Assembly (NCBI RefSeq): GCF_000744945.1
Contig: NZ_JQMX01000001.1
Location: forward strand, 2,480,001 to 2,544,000
DNA: 64,000 nt
Reading direction: 5' to 3'
Origin: Carnobacterium maltaromaticum DSM 20342
GTDB taxonomy: Bacteria > Bacillota > Bacilli > Lactobacillales > Carnobacteriaceae
The notes under the pieces are model-generated. The model ran no database searches. It worked only from the letters and a program-made list of their open reading frames with translations, and was not told the DNA's origin. Shown here piece by piece: positions 18,950 to 28,718 of this stretch; position 1 is the first letter of the stretch, and every line of letters starts with the position of its first letter. The translations under genes and the position numbers were made by a program.

Positions 18950-19609
18950 GTGGAGAACAATGAGGATAGAGTCAAAAATACGTATAAAAAAATATGCCTG
19001 TATGATAAAATTATGGACTTACCTTGGTGGGCTAAACTAGCTGGAAATGTGGTCTGGGGCTTTCATACAATTGGATTTATAGAAAAACTATTGAGTGACA
19101 TTCCAGATGACTTTGATGGAGAATTATTAGATATCCCTGCTGGAAGTAGTAATTTTACACTAGAAAAATATAAAAAATTGAAAAACTGCACAATTTCATC
19201 AGTCGATTATTCTTCTGAAATGCTCGAGATAAGCAAAAGAAAGTTTGAAAAAGAAAATCTGATGCAAATTAAATTTTATGAAGAAAGTGTTTATGCGTTA
19301 CCTTTTAAGGATAGTCATTTTGATTATATTTTAACAATGAATGGATTTCATGTTTTTGCAGAAAAAAAAGCTGCTTTTGAAGAATTGTATCGTGTCCTAC
19401 AAACCGGGGGAATAATATCTGGCTGTTTTTATATTCAAGATCAAAGATACTTGACGGACTTGATTATTAAAACTTGTTTTGTGCCATTCTATTTATTTAG
19501 CCCACCTTTTTATTCATTTGAAGAAGTCAGAATGTTTTTAGAAGATAAATTTTCAGAAGTGAGTATCAAAAATCAAAAAAGTATGGTTTATTTTTCATGT
19601 AAGAAATAG
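18950..19609 (+). CDS. Class I SAM-dependent methyltransferase
   Basis: 219 residues from a GTG start with GAGGGG 8 nt upstream. The Rossmann-type SAM site reads LLDIPAGSSNFTL (motif I), followed by ISSVDYSSEMLEISKRKF (motif II) and FDYILTMNGFHVF (motif IV), as in Methyltransf_11 proteins of the UbiE/small-molecule group. A short hydrophobic stretch TCFVPFYLFSPPF lies near residue 185. Substrate unknown; about 200 bp without genes separate it on each side from its neighbours. Confidence 0.75.
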   Translation: MENNEDRVKNTYKKICLYDKIMDLPWWAKLAGNVVWGFHTIGFIEKLLSDIPDDFDGELLDIPAGSSNFTLEKYKKLKNCTISSVDYSSEMLEISKRKFEKENLMQIKFYEESVYALPFKDSHFDYILTMNGFHVFAEKKAAFEELYRVLQTGGIISGCFYIQDQRYLTDLIIKTCFVPFYLFSPPFYSFEEVRMFLEDKFSEVSIKNQKSMVYFSCKK

Positions 19610-19848
19610 CAACTTTGTCTTATCCTTATTCATTTTATAAGCCCTAACGCTTAAAACTAATCGGATTTTAAATTTTTAGAAGGTTAGTTAAAAAAAGATT
19701 CATTTCGCATGGCTTTTTAAAAATGCTCTTAAGTGTGAAAATATAAGGTTTTTTTAAGGAATTTTGTGGTATTTTTAAGCAAGAATTACGTAAACTATGT
19801 TAGAATGTAATAGATACGTTTTTGAGAGCAAAAGGGGGACATAGTGAG

Positions 19849-21225
19849 ATGGCGAAGAAAAAAGCCACAAAATTTGTCTGCCAGGCGTGTGGATATGAAT
19901 CGCCTAAATGGATGGGACGATGTCCGAACTGTGGCGCTTGGAATCAAATGATGGAAGAATTAGAAGTAGATAAAAATGATCGTCAGAACCGTGTCAGTAT
20001 GACCGGTCAAACTGCTAAAGCAGAAGCGATTCAAGATATTACTGTATCAAAAGTTCCGCGCGTTAAAACTGAATTGAATGAACTAAACCGTGTGTTAGGC
20101 GGGGGTGTCGTGCCAGGTTCGCTGGTCTTAATTGGCGGAGATCCAGGAATTGGTAAATCAACGTTACTATTACAAGTCTCTGCTCAGTTAAATATAGCAG
20201 GCGGAAAAGTTTTATACGTATCAGGAGAAGAAAGTGCCAGCCAAATTAAAATGCGCGCCGATCGATTGGGTGTTAAAGGTGCGGATTTCTATATTTACCC
20301 AGAAACAGATATGGGAGCGATTCGTCAAACAATTGAAGATTTAAAGCCTGAGTATGTGATTATTGACTCGATCCAAACTATGAGTCAACCAGATGTTTCA
20401 GGTGTTGTCGGAAGTGTTTCTCAAGTTCGGGAAAGTACAGCTGATTTAATGAAGATTGCCAAGAGTAACAATATTGCAATTTTTATCGTCGGTCATGTGA
20501 CGAAAGAAGGTGCAATAGCCGGACCAAGAATGCTTGAGCACATGGTAGACACGGTTCTTTATTTTGAAGGCGATCGACACCATACATTTAGAATTTTACG
20601 AGCGGTTAAAAACCGTTTTGGTTCAACGAATGAGATTGGTATTTTCGAAATGCGCGAAGGTGGACTTGTTGAAGTATTAAATCCATCAGAACTTTTTTTA
20701 GAAGAGCGATTAGATGGAGCAACCGGATCTGCTGTTGTAGCAGCAATGGAAGGTACACGTCCAATTTTAGTTGAAATACAATCATTGATTACTCCAACTG
20801 TTTTTGGAAATGCCAAACGAACAGCAAGTGGTGTCGATCATAATCGCGCCTCGTTAATTATGGCAGTGTTAGAAAAAAGAGCAGGATTAATGCTCCAAAA
20901 TCAAGATGCCTATTTGAAAGCTGCTGGAGGCGTTAAGCTGAATGAGCCAGCAATTGATTTGGCGATTGCGGTTAGTGTGGCTTCAAGTTACCGAGAAAAA
21001 GAGACCCGAGCTAAGGACTGTTTTATCGGTGAAATTGGGTTAACTGGAGAAGTTCGTCGTGTTAGTCGCATTGATCAACGTGTGCAAGAAGCAGCTAAGT
21101 TAGGTTTTACACGTATGTTTATCCCAAAAAATAATATTGGTGGGTGGACATTTCCAAAAGATGTTGAAATCGTAGGTGTGTCAACAGTTGCCGATACAAT
21201 CAGAAAAGCATTAGGTGACAAATAA
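19849..21225 (+). CDS. radA: DNA repair protein RadA (Sms)
   Basis: 458 residues from ATG 19849, preceded by AGGGGG; the upstream TTG at 19822 gives a non-family extension. N-terminal C4 zinc finger (CQACG...CPNCG), RecA-like ATPase with Walker [11 protein letters not shown], the RadA motif KNRFG near residue 260 and a Lon-protease-like C-terminal domain. It processes recombination intermediates through branch migration. Its place before yacL is the common Firmicute order. Confidence 0.97.
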   Translation: MAKKKATKFVCQACGYESPKWMGRCPNCGAWNQMMEELEVDKNDRQNRVSMTGQTAKAEAIQDITVSKVPRVKTELNELNRVLGGGVVPGSLVLIGGDPGIGKSTLLLQVSAQLNIAGGKVLYVSGEESASQIKMRADRLGVKGADFYIYPETDMGAIRQTIEDLKPEYVIIDSIQTMSQPDVSGVVGSVSQVRESTADLMKIAKSNNIAIFIVGHVTKEGAIAGPRMLEHMVDTVLYFEGDRHHTFRILRAVKNRFGSTNEIGIFEMREGGLVEVLNPSELFLEERLDGATGSAVVAAMEGTRPILVEIQSLITPTVFGNAKRTASGVDHNRASLIMAVLEKRAGLMLQNQDAYLKAAGGVKLNEPAIDLAIAVSVASSYREKETRAKDCFIGEIGLTGEVRRVSRIDQRVQEAAKLGFTRMFIPKNNIGGWTFPKDVEIVGVSTVADTIRKALGDK

Positions 21226-21295
21226 AGGCTGAATGTCTTTCGTTTAGTGAGAGGCGTTCCCTTTAAAATTAGAACGTATAGAAGGAGGAATTTCT

Positions 21296-22411
21296 TTGAC
21301 AAAAAAAATCATTACCGCAGTTTTTGCCGTTGTTGGCGGAAGCATAGGAGCAAGTTTTTTACCAGATGTCTGGAGCTTATTTAACGTAACAAATAGTTTT
21401 CTTAACAATACTTTCACAAATATTATTATTGGTGCAATTATATTCTTACTTTTCTCATTGGTTCTTGTGAAGTATGTTGAGCGCGGTGTAAAAAAAGCAG
21501 AGGTGTACTTGAGTCAACAAAGTACTGCTTATCTCTTATTTGGGAGCTTAGGTACAATTATAGCCTTATTGTTAGCCTTCCTAGTAACAATGCCTTTAAT
21601 GGGCTTAAAATGGCCAGTGATAAGTACAATTCTACCAATTATTATTTATATGGTGTTTGCTTATTTAGGATTCCGTATTGGGACTACTAGAAGAGAAGAA
21701 TGGCGCAAGCTTATTCAACCACGAGCTAAAAAAAGCAATGAAGAAGATGCAAATGGTAAAGTTTTAGAGCGCAAATTTGATGATGATTTCCGTAAATATA
21801 AAATTTTAGATACAAGTGTCATTATTGATGGTCGAATTTATGATATTGCTAAGACTGGTTTTATTGAAGGAACATTAATGATTCCTAATTTTGTTTTGAT
21901 GGAGCTACAATATATCGCTGATTCAGCAGACAGTTTAAAACGTGTCCGAGGTCGTCGTGGCTTAGATATTTTAAATGCTTTACAAAAAGAATCTGATATT
22001 CAAGTTGAAATGTATGATGGAGATTTTGAAGATATAACTGAAGTTGATAGCAAATTAATCAAATTAGCGAAACTTTTAGATGGCGTTGTTGTGACAAATG
22101 ACTACAATTTAAATAAAGTCAGTGAATTTCAAAATGTTCCAGTTCTAAATATTAATGAGCTAGCAAATGCCGTTAAACCAGTGGTTATCCCTGGTGAAAA
22201 CATGAATGTTATGGTAGTAAAAGCTGGAACTGAGCGAAATCAAGGCGTGGCTTATTTAGATGATGGAACAATGATTGTTGTTGAAGATGGACAATACTAT
22301 ATGAATAAGAGTATTGAAGTTGTTGTGACAAGTGCATTGCAAACGGCGGCTGGTCGTATGATTTTCGCTAAGCCTGTTCATGCTCAAAGAGGAATTAAGG
22401 AAAAAGAATAA
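21296..22411 (+). CDS. yacL: PIN/TRAM-domain membrane protein (YacL)
   Basis: 371 residues from a TTG start with a strong AGGAGG. Four N-terminal membrane segments (within residues 1-125), then a PIN nuclease domain (about 155-290) with acidic residues in ILDTSVIIDGRIYDI and VVTNDYNLNKV, and a C-terminal TRAM domain (about 295-360). The function is not settled; a membrane-bound RNase is implied by the domains. Conserved between radA and the isoprenoid genes. Confidence 0.92.
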   Translation: MTKKIITAVFAVVGGSIGASFLPDVWSLFNVTNSFLNNTFTNIIIGAIIFLLFSLVLVKYVERGVKKAEVYLSQQSTAYLLFGSLGTIIALLLAFLVTMPLMGLKWPVISTILPIIIYMVFAYLGFRIGTTRREEWRKLIQPRAKKSNEEDANGKVLERKFDDDFRKYKILDTSVIIDGRIYDIAKTGFIEGTLMIPNFVLMELQYIADSADSLKRVRGRRGLDILNALQKESDIQVEMYDGDFEDITEVDSKLIKLAKLLDGVVVTNDYNLNKVSEFQNVPVLNINELANAVKPVVIPGENMNVMVVKAGTERNQGVAYLDDGTMIVVEDGQYYMNKSIEVVVTSALQTAAGRMIFAKPVHAQRGIKEKE

Positions 22412-22427
22412 AATAGATTCGTTTTAT

Positions 22428-22490
22428 GGAAGAAGGGTGGAATTTTGAGGTGACAAAAAACGTCATTTCAAATCCCCCTATTTTTCTGCC
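22428..22490 (+). repeat. Intergenic hairpin H1 (diverged member of the dispersed family)
   Basis: Imperfect inverted repeat: GGTGGAATTTTGAGGTGAC then AAAAAA then CGTCATTTCAAATCCCCC, followed by TATTTTTCTGCC as in the right arm of H3. First of three hairpins in the 370-bp gap between yacL and ispD. Confidence 0.65.
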
Positions 22491-22505
22491 AAGGCTAGTT
22501 TTTAT

Positions 22506-22598
22506 GAGTTAGTCTCTCGGAAGAAAGATGAAATTTCGAGGTGAAAAAAAGCGTCACATCAAATTTCATCTATTCTTCAATCTAGTCTGAGAGAACTC
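22506..22598 (+). repeat. Intergenic hairpin H2, 93 nt
   Basis: Outer arms GAGTT/AACTC, then TCTCTC/GAGAGA and AAGAAAGATGAAATTT against AAATTTCATCTATTCTT. The tail AACAAACTTTTG follows. Same length and arm order as H3 and the copy before dmkA, with more sequence divergence. Confidence 0.7.
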
Positions 22599-22657
22599 AA
22601 CAAACTTTTGATCGAGCTAAGCGGCTCAACAAACTTTTTATCAAGGCTAGTTCTTAT

Positions 22658-22750
22658 GAGCCAACTCTTCGGAAAAAAGATAAATTCCCAAAAAAGTAAA
22701 GAACAACTTTTCTTTGAATTTCCTATTTTTCTGCCAGAGTTAACCAGCTC
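22658..22750 (+). repeat. Intergenic hairpin H3, 93 nt, before ispD
   Basis: Left arm begins GAGCCAACTCTTCGG and continues AAAAAAGATAAATTC; right arm is GAATTTCCTATTTTTCTGCC then AGAGTT and AGCTC. The tail AACAAACTTTTTATT runs into the ispD ribosome site. Nearly identical in length and sequence to the copy at 38749-38841. Confidence 0.8.
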
Positions 22751-22781
22751 AACAAACTTTTTATTCAAAGGAGTGATTTTA

Positions 22782-23480
22782 GTGGGCTATGAGCTAGTAT
22801 TGTTGGCAGCAGGGCAAGGTAGGCGTATGAAGGCTTCTAAAAATAAAATCTTGTTACATCTATTGGGAAAACCAGTAATTGAGTATGCTTTAACTACTTT
22901 TGTTAATGATGCCGACTGTCAGCATATTGTTTTGGTTGTTGAAAAAAAGGAAAAAGAATTGATTGAAGCAGTGTTAGCTCAAAATGAATTTGCTGCTAAA
23001 GTTCCTATTACCGTTGTCATTGGTGGAAAAGAACGGCAAGATAGTGTATATAATGGGTTACAATACTTAAAAAAACAGACGGGTGTGGTATTGATTCATG
23101 ACGGGGCTCGTCCTTTTTTAGAAGCTAATTTAATCAAAAAACTCTATCAAAAAGCTCAGCGAACAAATGCAACTATAGTCGGTGTACCCGTTAAAGACAC
23201 CATTAAAAAGGTTGTGGAAGGAAAAGTTGATCAGACAATTCCAAGAGAGGAATTATGGCAAATTCAAACTCCGCAAGCTTTCCAAATATCTTTTATTCAA
23301 GAAGTTCATGAACGTGCTAGACAAGAAGGCTTTTTTGGAACAGATGATGCGTCTTTAGTTGAACATTACGGATATGCTGTGGAAGTCACGGAAGGCAGCT
23401 ATATGAACATTAAATTAACAACACCAGACGATTTAGTGATTGGTGAAGCTATTTTGAAGATGAAGGAGAGAGGTAACTAA
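22782..23480 (+). CDS. ispD: 2-C-methyl-D-erythritol 4-phosphate cytidylyltransferase
   Basis: 232 residues from GTG 22782, with AAGGAG 8 nt upstream; the frame is open further upstream but through the hairpin repeat, so that is not coding. The nucleotide-binding start is [18 protein letters not shown]; other family motifs are [10 protein letters not shown] and TPQAF near residue 165. It makes CDP-methylerythritol in the MEP isoprenoid pathway. TarI-type ribitol phosphate cytidylyltransferases are related, but the adjacent ispF settles the role. One-base overlap with ispF. Confidence 0.93.
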   Translation: MGYELVLLAAGQGRRMKASKNKILLHLLGKPVIEYALTTFVNDADCQHIVLVVEKKEKELIEAVLAQNEFAAKVPITVVIGGKERQDSVYNGLQYLKKQTGVVLIHDGARPFLEANLIKKLYQKAQRTNATIVGVPVKDTIKKVVEGKVDQTIPREELWQIQTPQAFQISFIQEVHERARQEGFFGTDDASLVEHYGYAVEVTEGSYMNIKLTTPDDLVIGEAILKMKERGN

Positions 23481-23953
23481 TGTGGATTGGTCAAGGTTAT
23501 GATGTTCATCAATTAGTTGAAGGGCGCGATTGCATAATTGGTGGTGTGAAAATACCTTATGAGTTAGGTTTATTAGGTCATTCTGATGCAGATGTCCTTT
23601 TGCATGCCATTATCGATGCTCTATTAGGTGCAGCCGGAAAAGGAGATATCGGTCATTTTTTCCCTGACACAGACGCCCAGTTTAAAGATGCAAATTCTCG
23701 AGAATTATTTCGTGAAGTTTGGGCGATTCTTAAAACCGAAGGATATTTCCTGGGAAATATTGATGCAACAATTATTGCAGAAGCGCCTAAAATGCAGACA
23801 TATTTAGAAGAAATGAAACAAAATATTGCTGCTGACTGTGAATCCGATAGCAGCCAGATTAATATAAAAGCTACTACATCAGAAAAAATGGGATTTGTTG
23901 GTCGAAAAGAAGGCATTGCTGTGATGGCAGTTTGCTTACTAGGAAAAAAATAA
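23480..23953 (+). CDS. ispF: 2-C-methyl-D-erythritol 2,4-cyclodiphosphate synthase
   Basis: 157 residues, the family length. Metal ligands in GQGYDVHQL (Asp8, His10) and [12 protein letters not shown] (His), with TTSEKMGF and [10 protein letters not shown] at the C terminus. It closes the ring of the CDP-linked intermediate in the MEP pathway. Overlap TAATG with ispD makes them coupled. Only these two MEP genes are in the window; the others must lie elsewhere if the pathway is complete. Confidence 0.95.
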   Translation: MWIGQGYDVHQLVEGRDCIIGGVKIPYELGLLGHSDADVLLHAIIDALLGAAGKGDIGHFFPDTDAQFKDANSRELFREVWAILKTEGYFLGNIDATIIAEAPKMQTYLEEMKQNIAADCESDSSQINIKATTSEKMGFVGRKEGIAVMAVCLLGKK

Positions 23954-24101
23954 GGTCCATTTAAACTAGTTGTAAAAGTACCATATTCTGAGATTAAGTG
24001 AAGATATTCAAAACAAACGTCTTCAGCCTTCTCTCAAAGTTAAATAAGTGTTAAAATAAAGAAGAGAACACAATTCAAAAAAGAGAAAAGAGGAATTGAC
24101 T

Positions 24102-25574
24102 ATGGCTAAAAAAGTTCGTGTACGTTACGCACCAAGCCCAACAGGACATTTGCACATTGGAAATGCCCGTACTGCATTATTTAATTACTTATTTGCGCGT
24201 CACAACGGTGGAGATTTTATTTTAAGAATTGAAGATACAGATGCAAAAAGAAATATCGCAGATGGTGAATCTAGCCAATTAGATAATTTGACATGGTTAG
24301 GAATGGATTGGGATGAAGGTCCAGATAAGCCAGGGAACTATGGCCCTTACCGTCAATCTGAAAGAGGATCTATATATAATCCATTAATTGAACAACTTCT
24401 ACTAAGCAACCGTGCGTATAAATGTTACTGTTCAGAAGAAGAATTAGAAGCAGAGCGTGATGCTCAAAAATCACGTAGCGAAATGCCACATTATAGTGGG
24501 AAATGTGCGAGCCTTACACCAGCTGAACAAGCTGAAAAAGAAGCGGCTGGATTAACTCCAGTTATTCGTTTCCGTGTACCTCGTGATACAACTTATTCTT
24601 TTGACGATTTAGTTAAAGGACCAATTAGTTTTGAATCAAGCAGTATTGGTGGAGATTTTGTTATTGCCAAACGTGATGGTATTCCAACCTATAACTTCGC
24701 AGTAGCAGTTGACGATCATTATATGGAAATCAGCCATGTATTACGTGGTGACGATCATATTGCAAATACACCGAAACAATTGATGATTTACGAAGCATTT
24801 GAGTGGACACCACCAACTTTTGGTCATATGACTTTAATTATCAATAGCGAAACTGGTAAAAAGTTAAGCAAACGTGACGAAAGTATCTTACAATTTATTG
24901 AACAATATCGTGATTTAGGTTATTTACCAGAAGCGATGTTTAACTTTATAGGTTTACTAGGTTGGTCACCAGTTGGAGAAGATGAAATTTTCAACCAAGC
25001 AGACTTCATTAAAATGTTTGATCCTGAGCGTTTAAGTAAATCACCAGCAGCCTTTGACGGTAAAAAACTAGAATGGATTAACAACCAATATGTAAAAGCG
25101 ACAGATTTAGATACATTAACGGACCTATCTTTAGTACATTTAGTAAAAGCAGGTTTAGTTGAAGCCAATCCAACACCTGAAAAAATTGAATGGGTGCGTC
25201 AACTAGTGAGTTTATACCATGAACAAATGAGTTATGGTGCTGAAATCGTTGAATTATCTGAGTTGTTCTTCACAGACACTCCTAAACTAGACGATGTTGC
25301 CAAAGAAGTTTTAGCAGGCGAAACAGTACCAGTCGTTTTAAATGCTTTCCATAAAGTACTTGGTGAAATTGAATTATTCGATGTTGCTAGCATTAAAGCA
25401 GGAATCAAAACAGTTCAAAAAGAAACAGGAGTTAAAGGTAAAAACTTATTTATGCCAATCCGAGTTGCTGTTACAGGCCAATCACACGGACCAGAATTAG
25501 GCGAAACAATTGAATTATTAGGACGCGAAAAAGCGAAAGCCCATTTAGAAGCAGCTATTGCAAATTTAGGCTAA
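24102..25574 (+). CDS. gltX: Glutamyl-tRNA synthetase
   Basis: 490 residues from ATG 24102 (AGAGGAA upstream; an in-frame TTG at 24096 is inferior). HIGH-type motif in [15 protein letters not shown] and KMSKS-type motif KLSKRDE. Zinc-binding type cysteines CYCSEEE and C lie near residue 110-135. In Firmicutes this enzyme usually also charges tRNA-Gln for amidation. It stands between ispF and the cysE-cysS operon, as in many Bacilli. No T-box is seen before this gene. Confidence 0.97.
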   Translation: MAKKVRVRYAPSPTGHLHIGNARTALFNYLFARHNGGDFILRIEDTDAKRNIADGESSQLDNLTWLGMDWDEGPDKPGNYGPYRQSERGSIYNPLIEQLLLSNRAYKCYCSEEELEAERDAQKSRSEMPHYSGKCASLTPAEQAEKEAAGLTPVIRFRVPRDTTYSFDDLVKGPISFESSSIGGDFVIAKRDGIPTYNFAVAVDDHYMEISHVLRGDDHIANTPKQLMIYEAFEWTPPTFGHMTLIINSETGKKLSKRDESILQFIEQYRDLGYLPEAMFNFIGLLGWSPVGEDEIFNQADFIKMFDPERLSKSPAAFDGKKLEWINNQYVKATDLDTLTDLSLVHLVKAGLVEANPTPEKIEWVRQLVSLYHEQMSYGAEIVELSELFFTDTPKLDDVAKEVLAGETVPVVLNAFHKVLGEIELFDVASIKAGIKTVQKETGVKGKNLFMPIRVAVTGQSHGPELGETIELLGREKAKAHLEAAIANLG

Positions 25575-25635
25575 ACGTAGTACTATAGTCCTTAATCAAA
25601 TAAACGAGCAAATTAAAGTAAGATTATGAATAATA

Positions 25636-25893
25636 AAAGCAGTGATGAGAAAAGTAGTTTAGCGAATGTCCAAAGAGAGTCTGTGTAGGTGAAATCAGAC
25701 GTCAGAAGCTAAATAAAGTGCCTCTCGGAGTTGTCCTAGTGAAGTTTAAAGTAGCTAAGACCGGTTCACACCCGTTAACCTGTTTGAGTTAATTACCCTT
25801 AATTAGGCTAATTAAGAATAAAAGTGGAACCACGCAATGAGAAGGCGTCTTTTGTATACATACATAGGTATGTGTATAGAGGGCGCCTATTTG
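25636..25893 (+). promoter_or_regulatory. T-box leader of cysE-cysS (cysteine type)
   Basis: The invariant T-box AAGTGGAACCACGC is at 25822-25835, followed by a terminator with arms AGGCGTC (25843-25849) and GGCGCCT (25882-25888). Upstream are stem I features: GATGAGAAAAGTAG, the AGAGAG motif and an apical GTAGGTGAAA. A TGC triplet at 25719-25721, just after the stem-I strand GCTAAA that can pair with TTTAGC, is my candidate specifier for tRNA-Cys. Uncharged tRNA-Cys would bind and prevent termination. The specifier assignment needs a structural model. Confidence 0.88.
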
Positions 25894-25910
25894 TTATGAT
25901 TTGCCAGGAT

Positions 25911-25950
25911 TGCCATGATTCTTGCTGCTTTGCCATGATTCTTGCTGCTT
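25911..25950 (+). repeat. Perfect 20-bp tandem duplication in the cysE leader
   Basis: TGCCATGATTCTTGCTGCTT occurs twice without gap, with a partial copy TTGCCAGGAT just before. It lies between the T-box terminator and cysE, where one expects a plain short leader. Confidence 0.85.
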
Positions 25951-25954
25951 CAGC

Positions 25955-26044
25955 AGCTTAGAAGCATGGTATGCATCGGCCGCAGGACGACTGTAATCCG
26001 AAAAGGTTTATATTCTGTTGCTTAGAAGCATGGTACACATCGGA
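25955..26044 (+). repeat. Second direct repeat pair in the cysE leader
   Basis: GCTTAGAAGCATGGTATGCA at about 25957 and GCTTAGAAGCATGGTACACA at about 26021, each continued by TCGG, are 64 bp apart. Each repeat contains a small GCTT/AAGC hairpin. Function unknown. Confidence 0.7.
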
Positions 26045-26088
26045 GAAATAAAAGGAAGAAAAGTCTCCATAAAGTCGCTTTGTACGAA

Positions 26089-26117
26089 TGAACTAAAGGA
26101 TGAAATCCTTAAGTTCA
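26089..26117 (+). other. Hairpin in the cysE leader
   Basis: TGAACTAAAGGAT and ATCCTTAAGTTCA pair at 12 of 13 positions around a GAA loop. No T tail, so not a terminator. The rest of 25894-26215 holds the repeats above and no open frame. Confidence 0.6.
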
Positions 26118-26215
26118 TTAGCAACTGTGGTCTTTAAAGGATAAAACCCTTAAAATACAGACTATCTTTTTTACTAAAACAAACATCATATACAATCCAG
26201 AGGAGATGAGAAAAA

Positions 26216-26725
26216 ATGTCTATTCGTGAGGAAATTTCTGTTATTAAAAAAAATGATCCCTCCGTTAAAAGTACACTTGAAATACTTTTAACCTATCCGG
26301 GCTTCCATGCAGTTTTAAACCACCGTTTGGCGCATTTTTTCTATCGGCATAAACTCTATCTTCTAGCTAAAATACTAGCTACGATCTCTCGATTTTTCAC
26401 AGGAATTGAAATTCATCCAGGTGCAAAAATAGGAAGACGTTTATTCATTGATCACGGGATGGGTGTGGTCATTGGAGAGACGGCAATCGTAGGGGATGAT
26501 GTTATTATTTTTCATGGTGTAACCCTTGGAGGTACAGGTAAAGAGACAGGACAGCGGCACCCAAAAGTTGGAAATCATGTCTTATTGTCAGCCCATGTTC
26601 AAGTGTTAGGCCCCATTGAAATTGGAGATTATGCTAAGATTGGCGCTTCTGCAGTTGTTTTGAAGTCTATTCCAGCTCATACTACAGCGGTTGGAATTCC
26701 TGCTAAAGTTGTAAAAGTGCGCTAA
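26216..26725 (+). CDS. cysE: Serine O-acetyltransferase
   Basis: 169 residues, a short Firmicute-type CysE. Left-handed beta-helix hexapeptide repeats with the active region [19 protein letters not shown] and [17 protein letters not shown]; His in IDHG and FHGV are the catalytic and substrate positions of the family. It makes O-acetylserine for cysteine synthesis. Ribosome site AGAGGAGATGAG. With cysS downstream and the T-box upstream it links cysteine supply to tRNA-Cys charging. Confidence 0.94.
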   Translation: MSIREEISVIKKNDPSVKSTLEILLTYPGFHAVLNHRLAHFFYRHKLYLLAKILATISRFFTGIEIHPGAKIGRRLFIDHGMGVVIGETAIVGDDVIIFHGVTLGGTGKETGQRHPKVGNHVLLSAHVQVLGPIEIGDYAKIGASAVVLKSIPAHTTAVGIPAKVVKVR

Positions 26726-26819
26726 CTGAATAATAAGGTTTTTTAAGGGCTTAATTTGCCAGATAGTTGTTTTGACTTTTTAGATTCTTTTTTCTAAACT
26801 AAAGGCAGGTTAAACAAAA

Positions 26820-26868
26820 GAATTTCTATTTTCTTGCCAGAGCTAATCCAGGTCAACAAACTTTTTAT
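26820..26868 (+). repeat. Partial copy of the dispersed hairpin family before cysS
   Basis: GAATTTCTATTTTCTTGCCA then AGAGCTAATCCAGGTC and the tail AACAAACTTTTTATTT match the right arm and tail of H3. The left arm is missing or degraded. It ends at the cysS ribosome site AAGGAGATGAG. Confidence 0.7.
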
Positions 26869-26884
26869 TTAAGGAGATGAGAAA

Positions 26885-28294
26885 ATGTTAAAAATATACA
26901 ATACAATGACTCGTGAAAAAGAAGTATTTGTTCCTTTAACAGAAGGGCAAGTTAAAATGTACGTTTGTGGTCCAACTGTTTACAATTATATTCATATCGG
27001 AAATGCACGGAGCACTGTTGCTTTCGATACGGTTCGTCGTTACTTTGAATTCCGCGGGTACCAAGTTCAATTTGTTTCTAATTTTACCGATGTAGATGAT
27101 AAAATTATTCAGGCAGCAAAAGAATTGAATATCACAGCGCCAGATGTTGCCGACCGTTTTATTGAGGCTTTTTATACAGATGTGACAGCTTTGGGTGTTG
27201 AGAAAGCTACGAAAAACCCAAGAGTAATGGAAAATATGCCTGATATTATTGAATTTATCCAAGTATTAATAGATAAAGGCTATGCCTATGAGTCAGATGG
27301 TGATGTTTATTATCGAACACGAAAATTTAAGAACTATGGTAAACTTAGTGATCAGTCAATTGATGAGTTAGAAATTGGTGCGAGTAACCGTTTAGAAAAA
27401 ATAGAAAATGAACGAAAAGAAGATCCTGTCGATTTTGCGTTATGGAAATCGGCTAAAGCAGATGAAATTAGTTGGGAATCTCCTTGGGGTGCTGGACGTC
27501 CAGGTTGGCATATCGAGTGTTCAGTTTTGGCAACAAAATATTTAGGTGATACAATTGATATTCATGGTGGTGGTCAAGATTTAACGTTCCCGCATCATGA
27601 AAACGAAATTGCTCAAAGTGAAGCAAAAACCGGACATCCATTTGCTAATTACTGGATGCATAATGGCTTTGTGACAATGGATGAAGAAAAAATGAGTAAG
27701 TCTTTAGGAAATTTTGTTTTAGTTCATGAGCTAATTAAGCAAGTTGATCCTCAAGTATTACGCTTTTTCATGGCAACAACTCATTATCGACGTCCGATTA
27801 GCTATAATGAGGCAACTATATCAGAAGCTAAAAATAATTTAAATAAAGTTCAAATGGCAGCGAGCAATCTTCATTATCGCTTAAGTGATGCAACGATTGA
27901 ATTGCCGACAGATCAAGACTATTTCCAACAATTAGCAGAATTTAAACAGACTTTTATCACTGAGATGGATGATGATTTTAATGCGGCTAATGGAATTACC
28001 GTGATTTATGAGTTAGCTAAGGTTATGAACATTTATAGTGAACAAGCTGAAGTGTCTAAAGCAGTTATTGAAGCTATGTTAGGGCTGTTCAAAGAGTTGC
28101 TTCAAGTTTTTGGAATCAATCTAGAAAATCAAGCTGAACTATTAGATGAAAATATTGAACAATTGCTAAGCGAACGAACTACAGCTAGAGCAGAGAAAAA
28201 TTTTGCTAGAAGCGATGAGATTCGGGATTTACTAAAAGCAGAGGGCATTATCATTGATGATACTCCCCAAGGAACGAGATGGAGACGAGAATAA
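26885..28294 (+). CDS. cysS: Cysteinyl-tRNA synthetase
   Basis: 469 residues. HIGH motif and zinc Cys in [24 protein letters not shown] motif [10 protein letters not shown], and further zinc ligands in WHIECSVLA and HHENE. It charges tRNA-Cys. Cotranscription with cysE under the T-box is the classical arrangement. The stop is one base before the mrnC start. Confidence 0.97.
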   Translation: MLKIYNTMTREKEVFVPLTEGQVKMYVCGPTVYNYIHIGNARSTVAFDTVRRYFEFRGYQVQFVSNFTDVDDKIIQAAKELNITAPDVADRFIEAFYTDVTALGVEKATKNPRVMENMPDIIEFIQVLIDKGYAYESDGDVYYRTRKFKNYGKLSDQSIDELEIGASNRLEKIENERKEDPVDFALWKSAKADEISWESPWGAGRPGWHIECSVLATKYLGDTIDIHGGGQDLTFPHHENEIAQSEAKTGHPFANYWMHNGFVTMDEEKMSKSLGNFVLVHELIKQVDPQVLRFFMATTHYRRPISYNEATISEAKNNLNKVQMAASNLHYRLSDATIELPTDQDYFQQLAEFKQTFITEMDDDFNAANGITVIYELAKVMNIYSEQAEVSKAVIEAMLGLFKELLQVFGINLENQAELLDENIEQLLSERTTARAEKNFARSDEIRDLLKAEGIIIDDTPQGTRWRRE

Positions 28295-28295
28295 T

Positions 28296-28718
28296 ATGAC
28301 AACTGAAAAAGATTGGTCCCTACTGAATGGTTTAGCGTTGGCTTACATTGGTGATGCAATATACGAAGTGTATATTCGCGATTATTTAATTCAATCAGGT
28401 AAGACGAGACCTAACCAATTGCACAAATCAGCAACAAAATATGTTTCAGCTAAGGCTCAGAATGCATTGATGCAACAAATGTTAGCGGTGGATGGGTTAT
28501 TAACCGAAAATGAAATTACAATGTACAAACGTGGCCGAAATTCTAAAAGTCACACGTCGGCTAAAAATGCTGATATCACTACGTATCGCGTTGCAACTGG
28601 TTTCGAATCACTAATGGGCTATCTGCATTTATCTAAACAAACTGAACGAATGGAAGAATTAATTCAATGGTGTATTCAACAAACAGAGGAGGACCAAAAT
28701 GAGCAATCAAAAAAGTAA
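28296..28718 (+). CDS. mrnC: Mini-ribonuclease III
   Basis: 140 residues from ATG 28296, immediately after the cysS stop; the frame is open upstream but overlaps cysS. RNase III catalytic fold without a double-stranded RNA-binding domain: NGLALAYIGDAIYEVYIRDYL with catalytic Asp/Glu and a second acidic motif near RNSKSHTSAKNADITTYR. It matures 23S rRNA ends in Firmicutes. Its end overlaps rlmB by 20 bp. Confidence 0.93.
   Translation: MTTEKDWSLLNGLALAYIGDAIYEVYIRDYLIQSGKTRPNQLHKSATKYVSAKAQNALMQQMLAVDGLLTENEITMYKRGRNSKSHTSAKNADITTYRVATGFESLMGYLHLSKQTERMEELIQWCIQQTEEDQNEQSKK

Noticed and set aside
22608..22781. Extension of ispD upstream to 22608
   Set aside because: The extension would translate the hairpin repeat; the GTG at 22782 has a well-placed AAGGAG and gives the normal protein length.
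25760..25800. tRNA-like TpsiC arm (GGTTCACACCC) near 25764
   Set aside because: No acceptor or anticodon arms surround it; it belongs to the T-box leader.
25911..26044. Possible CRISPR array in the cysE leader
   Set aside because: Repeats are only paired, are either adjacent or irregularly spaced, and there are no unique spacers or cas genes.
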